Source of the DNA: CAYUPI01 sp964446585
GTDB lineage: Bacteria > Verrucomicrobiota > Verrucomicrobiia > Limisphaerales > UBA8199
Assembly: GCA_964446585.1 (NCBI GenBank)
Contig: CAYUPI010000120.1
Coordinates: forward strand, 1 to 6,258
Direction: 5' to 3'
Length of the DNA: 6,258 nucleotides
The notes under the pieces were generated by a model. The model was not told the origin of the DNA and ran no database searches. It was given only the letters and a program-made list of their open reading frames with translations. Every line of letters starts with the position of its first letter. Position 1 is the stretch's first letter. A program made the translations under genes and the position numbers. Shown in pieces: positions 4,419-6,258 of this stretch.

Positions 4419-4495
4419 TGGTGCCGCGTGAGGGATTTCCACCCCCAACCTCTCCGTTCTGAGCGGAGCGTCTCTGGTAGTTGGGCTAACGCGGC
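4419..4495 (-). tRNA. tRNA-Leu (CAG), second of two, swapped 19-56 pair
   Basis: Acceptor GCCGCGT/ACGCGGC and anticodon stem CTCCG/CGGAG are perfect; loop CTCAGAA gives CAG. A73 and CCA. T-loop TGGAAAT has G55 and G56; D-loop AACTACCAG has A18 and C19. The normal G19-C56 elbow pair is thus inverted to C19-G56. The D-stem is weak (GCCC/AGAC). The variable loop is AGGTT. It differs widely from the other CAG gene in acceptor and D-arm, so it is not a recent duplicate. Confidence 0.83.
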
Positions 4496-4501
4496 TAAAA
4501 T

Positions 4502-4578
4502 TGGCACTCCCGGCAGGACTCCCACCTGCAACCGCGACGTTCGAAGCGTCGCGCTCTAATACTTTGAGCTACGGGAGC
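4502..4578 (-). tRNA. tRNA-Arg (TCG), U19-G56 elbow
   Basis: Acceptor GCTCCCG/CGGGAGT (G1-T72 wobble), D-stem GCTC/GAGC, anticodon stem CGACG/CGTCG and T-stem GCAGG/CCTGC all pair. Loop CTTCGAA gives TCG. G73 and CCA. T-loop TGGGAGT has G55 and G56; D-loop AAAGTATTA aligns A18-T19 with A18-G19 of the others, giving a possible U19-G56 wobble. Confidence 0.85.
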
Positions 4579-4588
4579 GTTGAAATTT

Positions 4589-4662
4589 TGGTGGGTCGCC
4601 ACGGTGCTGCCCCGTGCTCTGCGGTTTAAGAGACCGCTGCATCGCTGCAATGCTTGCAACCC
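4589..4662 (-). tRNA. tRNA-Lys (CTT), divergent elbow
   Basis: Acceptor GGGTTGC/GCGACCC (one T-G), D-stem GCAT/ATGC, anticodon stem GCGGT/ACCGC and T-stem CACGG/CCGTG all pair. Loop CTCTTAA gives CTT. A73 and CCA. D-loop TGCAGCG has A18-G19 with T14 opposite A8, closely matching the D-arm of Thr-GGT. T-loop GGCAGCA has G54, G55, C56 and G58. Confidence 0.87.
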
Positions 4663-4666
4663 AATT

Positions 4667-4739
4667 GCGACACGAAGGTGGAGTTGAACCACCGCAGCCA
4701 GGTCTGTGAAGCCTTGCCGGCATCGGGATTTTTCGTCGC
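4667..4739 (-). pseudogene. Degenerate tRNA-like sequence with canonical TTC T-arm
   Basis: GGTGG/CCACC encloses TTCAACT, a textbook T-arm and unlike the active array members. The ends can pair as GCGACGAA with TTCGTGTCGC if two bases bulge. There is no CCA. The centre gives only an imperfect stem GCAAGG/CCTGGC around a 9-base loop CTTCACAGA, so no anticodon can be assigned. I read it as a decayed tRNA or fragment sitting exactly where an array member would be. Confidence 0.4.
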
Positions 4740-4746
4740 GTTAAAA

Positions 4747-4821
4747 TGGTCAGAGCGGCGGGTAATGCTCCCGCTTGGTCTTACTCCCGAAGTAAGCGCC
4801 TCACCTTTAGGCTACGCTCTG
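4747..4821 (-). tRNA. tRNA-Pro (CGG), divergent elbow
   Basis: Acceptor CAGAGCG/CGCTCTG, D-stem GCCT/AGGC, anticodon stem CTTAC/GTAAG and T-stem GCGGG/CCCGC are all perfect. Loop TTCGGGA gives CGG with G37. A73 and CCA. T-loop AGCATTA has A54, G55, C56 and T58. D-loop AAAGGTG can be read as A18-G19 or G18-G19. Confidence 0.88.
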
Positions 4822-4826
4822 AAGAA

Positions 4827-4908
4827 CTCCCAGCGCACTGAACTCTGATACCCGGCCATTACTTCAACCGTGCGAGGTCTCTGCCGGCAGACCGAGTTCA
4901 ACTGGGAA
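4827..4908 (-). ncRNA. Structured RNA element within the array, not a recognisable tRNA
   Basis: The 5' part TTCCCAG plus TTGAACTC pairs with GAGTTCAG plus CTGGGAG, 15 pairs interrupted by one 4-base bulge (TGCG). Two of these pairs are G-U only if the minus strand is transcribed, which fits the array direction. Inside lies a second hairpin, GGTCT/AGACC, around a GC-rich palindromic core, then about 30 unpaired bases. There is no T-arm, anticodon arm or CCA. It fills the whole gap between the Gly and Pro tRNA genes. It may be a small RNA, a processing signal or a strongly remodelled tRNA. Confidence 0.45.
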
Positions 4909-4910
4909 AA

Positions 4911-4985
4911 TGGTCGAGCATGAGAGTAATGCTCTCTCTATTCCGGTTTGGAAGACCGGCGTGTATCTCTCAACACCTATGCTCG
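4911..4985 (-). tRNA. tRNA-Gly (TCC), divergent elbow
   Basis: Acceptor CGAGCAT/ATGCTCG, D-stem GTGT/ACAC, anticodon stem CCGGT/ACCGG and T-stem GAGAG/CTCTC are all perfect. Loop CTTCCAA gives TCC. CCA is encoded, but the discriminator is A73 where bacterial Gly usually has T73. D-loop TGAGAGAT has A18-G19, and A8 with T14 replaces T8-A14. T-loop AGCATTA is identical to that of Pro-CGG. Confidence 0.87.
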
Positions 4986-4993
4986 AATGAAAT

Positions 4994-5068
4994 TGGAGTC
5001 TCGTAAGGGAATTGCACCCTTCTTCACGGTTTTGCAGACCGCTGCCTGCGCTGCTCGGCCAACGGGAC
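4994..5068 (-). tRNA. tRNA-Cys (GCA), divergent elbow
   Basis: Acceptor GTCCCGT/ACGAGAC has one C-A mismatch; T73, the Cys identity base, and CCA follow. D-stem GCCG/AGGC (three pairs plus G-A) encloses AGCAGCGC with A18-G19. Anticodon stem GCGGT/ACCGT with loop CTGCAAA gives GCA. T-stem AAGGG/CCCTT is perfect with loop TGCAATT (G55). It is the first tRNA of the long block downstream of the slipin gene. Confidence 0.87.
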
Positions 5069-5087
5069 ATTGGCATTGAAAGTTGAC

Positions 5088-5111
5088 GGGCGGATGGTTT
5101 CCCACCCGCCC
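5088..5111 (-). terminator. Ten-base-pair hairpin with GAAA loop after the slipin gene
   Basis: On the minus strand GGGCGGGTGG pairs with CCATCCGCCC over a GAAA tetraloop. The one wobble is G-U only on that strand. It starts 8 bases past the slipin stop and ends about 20 bases before tRNA-Cys. There is no following T-tract, so it may act as a weak terminator, a stabilising 3' end or a boundary that separates the mRNA from the tRNA precursor. Confidence 0.55.
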
Positions 5112-5119
5112 GCCTTTGG

Positions 5120-5917
5120 TTAACTTTCGCCTGGAGCTTCCGGGGCCGGACCGGCCTTGCCGTTTTTCAACGGCACGAATCCTCCGGGCATCCCGAGCAC
5201 CAGCGTATTACCCGCCGTCTGTGCAGCCGAAAGCGACTGCATCAAACGCAGGTTCATCAAAGCAGGGTTGCCTTCCAGCAACTTTGCGGCATTGGCCAGG
5301 TTGCGGAGCGCGGCACTTTCTCCACGAGCGCGTTCCAATGCTGCCTGTCCTTCCTGCTTCGACTTGAGCACCTCGGCAAAGGCACGTTTCAATTCGGCCG
5401 GGAACATCACGTCCTTTACCTCAACCGAGTGGAGAGTGATGCCGATTTTGGCTGCCTCCGCCTGCATTCGCGCCAGTAGCTGTGCTCCGATCTCCAGTCG
5501 CTGATTGAGCAGAGCCTCAACTGCCACTGCGCTCACGGCTGCTCGCAGCGAAACCTGGGCGGCGTTGTAAATGTCGCCATGCCAATTCTGTGTTTCGTGC
5601 GCGGCCTTCGCCGGGTCCACGACCTGGTAAATCACAAGCAGGCTGAGCTTCAAACCCACGTTGTCCGCAGTAAGGATCTCCTGACCCGGCACAACAACCG
5701 CGGCTTTGCGGATGTCCTGCGCGTCCAGGGTGAAGTGACGACCCCAGCGGATGTGTCGGCCCGCGTCGAGGACGCGAACAAACTTGCCCTTGTGATAAAG
5801 CAAGCCGGCGTAGCCTTCCGGAACCAGAAATGCGCGGCGGAACTCCTTCATGACAGCTGCGATTATGACGACGCCGACAATAGCGAGAACGATTACGATA
5901 AGGATGTTGTGATTCAT
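5120..5917 (-). CDS. Slipin / SPFH (band 7) membrane protein
   Basis: The 265-residue protein has an N-terminal hydrophobic anchor (about residues 4-23), then the SPFH domain (about 27-190): FLVPEGYAGLLYHKGKFVRVLDAGRH, a DxRKAAVVVPGQEILTADNV-like core, a VVDPAKA stretch, and LLARMQAEAAKIGITLHSVEVKDVMFP. A coiled-coil-like segment rich in A, E, K and R follows (about 175-215) and ends in a Gly/Pro/Lys tail. Stomatin-like slipins oligomerise at the inner face of the cytoplasmic membrane and are usually paired with a NfeD protease-like partner; none is visible in the window. The ATG is backed by an AAAGGAGT Shine-Dalgarno about 8 bases upstream, the best in the window. It lies between the His and Cys tRNA genes on the same strand. 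Confidence 0.88.
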   Translation of the reverse strand: MNHNILIVIVLAIVGVVIIAAVMKEFRRAFLVPEGYAGLLYHKGKFVRVLDAGRHIRWGRHFTLDAQDIRKAAVVVPGQEILTADNVGLKLSLLVIYQVVDPAKAAHETQNWHGDIYNAAQVSLRAAVSAVAVEALLNQRLEIGAQLLARMQAEAAKIGITLHSVEVKDVMFPAELKRAFAEVLKSKQEGQAALERARGESAALRNLANAAKLLEGNPALMNLRLMQSLSAAQTAGNTLVLGMPGGFVPLKNGKAGPAPEAPGES

Positions 5918-6051
5918 AGTTGTTTACTCCTTTCTAAATTTCAAATTGAAGCCCGGAACAGAAGACCACCGTCCAGCCGCGGGAGAATCGAAATGATTCT
6001 CGCAAAGCTACCTTCAAGCTGCGCTTACGCGCTGATCTTGTGCTCCGGACC
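5918..6051 (-). other. Slipin leader region with hairpin
   Basis: This stretch upstream of the slipin start holds the Shine-Dalgarno (5926-5933) and a perfect 7 bp inverted repeat, GAGAATC/GATTCTC around five bases (5983-6001). An A/T-rich segment just upstream of the Shine-Dalgarno is a possible promoter location, but I cannot point to a pair of good hexamers. No tRNA or ORF is evident. Confidence 0.35.
5926..5933 (-). promoter_or_regulatory. Ribosome binding site of the slipin gene
   Basis: AAAGGAGT on the minus strand lies 8 bases before the ATG at 5915-5917. It fixes the slipin start and contrasts with the other genes here, none of which has a comparable site. Confidence 0.8.
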
Positions 6052-6181
6052 GTTGTATGGGATTTGAACCCAGTGTTTCCTGGTGGTTATCAGCCGAGTC
6101 GCGGCTGACAGCCGATTTCGAACCAGCCCATGCGCAGAACCGCTCCGGCTATAGCCGGACGGCTGCTGGCCTGACTCAAAT
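6052..6181 (-). pseudogene. tRNA-like remnants with canonical T-arms, no CCA
   Basis: Two textbook T-arms are present on the minus strand: TGGG/CCCA around TTCAAAT (about 6058-6072) and GCTGG/TCGGC around TTCGAAA (6111-6127). Before the first is CTGATAACC, which looks like a GAT (Ile) anticodon loop and its 3' stem, but the 5' stem does not match. Before the second is a D-like GGC-CAGCA-GCC arm and the 16-base palindrome TCCGGCTATAGCCGGA. CAGCCG/CGGCTG forms a further hairpin. Neither set gives a full acceptor stem with CCA. They look like fragments of ordinary tRNAs, one possibly a 3' half. Confidence 0.4.
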
Positions 6182-6256
6182 TGGGGTGACCAACCGGATT
6201 CGCACCGGCACAAACGCCTTCACGGGGCGTGATGCTGCTGTTACATCATGATCACC
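6182..6256 (-). tRNA. tRNA-His (GTG), divergent elbow
   Basis: Acceptor GTGATCA/TGGTCAC (one T-G) is extended by an encoded G at -1 opposite C73, the His identity pair, followed by CCA. Anticodon stem ACGCC/GGCGT with loop CCGTGAA gives GTG, with C33. T-stem GCCGG/CCGGT carries TGCGAAT (G55). The D-loop contains AACAGCA, so A18-G19-C20-A21. It is the most upstream array member seen; the array may continue beyond the right edge. Confidence 0.87.
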
Positions 6257-6258
6257 AT

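Noticed and set aside
4100..4462. 120-residue plus-strand ORF with repeated C-T-C/R-I-C-T-like segments
   Set aside because: The apparent protein repeats arise from the antisense of successive tRNA T-arms (GCACC/GGATTTG-type sequence), not from a repeat protein.
4667..4739. tRNA-Sec, because of a possible 8-pair acceptor and TCA within the loop CTTCACAGA
   Set aside because: There is no long variable arm or long D-stem, the acceptor needs a bulge, CCA is absent and the loop has nine bases.
4667..4908. tmRNA or other known stable RNA between the tRNA genes
   Set aside because: No tag-peptide reading frame, no Ala-type acceptor with G3-U70, and no CCA were found in either gap.
5579..6067. 162-residue plus-strand ORF over the slipin gene
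   Set aside because: The opposite strand encodes a clear SPFH protein with a Shine-Dalgarno; this frame is its shadow plus leader sequence.
6052..6181. A tRNA-Tyr (ATA) at the CTATAG loop
   Set aside because: TCCGGCTATAGCCGGA is an even palindrome and cannot give a 7-base anticodon loop with a 5 bp stem, and the acceptor is not followed by CCA.
831..6256. CRISPR array or simple tandem repeat suggested by the recurring AAATGG and similar spacing
   Set aside because: The units fold as tRNAs of 72 to 92 bases with different sequences; the repeated AAATGG is the encoded CCA end plus T-rich trailer in reverse complement.
831..6256. All G55 genes being tRNA pseudogenes
   Set aside because: Helices are largely perfect, CCA and identity bases are kept, and loop changes are mutually compensating; random decay would damage stems first.

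Overview
The window is dominated by a dense tRNA array transcribed right to left (minus strand). I can fold 24 cloverleaf genes between 831 and 6255. Each has an encoded CCA end, most lie 0 to 11 bases apart, and a few protein genes are interspersed. In transcription order the calls are His-GTG, (slipin gene), Cys-GCA, Gly-TCC, Pro-CGG, Lys-CTT, Arg-TCG, Leu-CAG, Leu-TAA, Leu-CAA, Ser-GCT, Ile-TAT, Arg-CCT, (opposite-strand SGNH hydrolase gene), Val-GAC, Val-CAC, Glu-CTC, Leu-CAG, Thr-GGT, (small unknown ORF), Met-CAT, (prepilin-like gene), Thr-TGT, Leu-GAG, Lys-TTT, Gln-TTG, Val-TAC, Gln-CTG, then an HNH endonuclease gene. Anticodons were read by hand from stem pairing.

The unusual point is the tRNA elbow. 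Bacterial tRNAs almost always carry G18-G19 in the D-loop and T54-T55-C56 in the T-loop. Here 23 of 24 genes have G at position 55, and the 24th (Val-GAC) has an abnormal T-arm. Most D-loops read A18-G19 instead of G18-G19. The changes look compensated: two genes with G56 have C19 or T19, every T54 has A58, every G54 has G58, and genes with A8 often have T14. Stems, discriminator bases and CCA ends are mostly intact. This looks like a family of functional, structurally re-engineered tRNAs rather than decayed copies. Further oddities are Leu tRNAs without the long variable arm, an Ile-TAT gene with one, and several genes with minimal D-arms.

Protein genes: a partial CDS at the left edge (1-54, minus), an HNH endonuclease (198-779, minus), a prepilin-like membrane protein (1332-1955, minus), a 73-residue unknown protein (2101-2322, minus), an SGNH/GDSL-type hydrolase (2891-3814, plus) and a slipin/SPFH protein (5120-5917, minus, with a clear Shine-Dalgarno). 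Stretches without a clean gene hold a structured non-tRNA element (4827-4908) and degenerate tRNA-like sequences at 3924-4016, 4667-4739 and 6052-6181. The last two keep canonical TTC T-loops but lack CCA.

The host is a bacterium with moderately high GC. A prepilin-type N-terminus, a VLNRNWQAI-type HNH protein and mostly weak Shine-Dalgarno sites would fit Verrucomicrobiota or a relative. That is only an inference, and a mobile element or phage replicon is not excluded. The tRNA array plus HNH gene plus small unknown proteins has an accessory-island flavour. I saw no integrase or structural phage gene.
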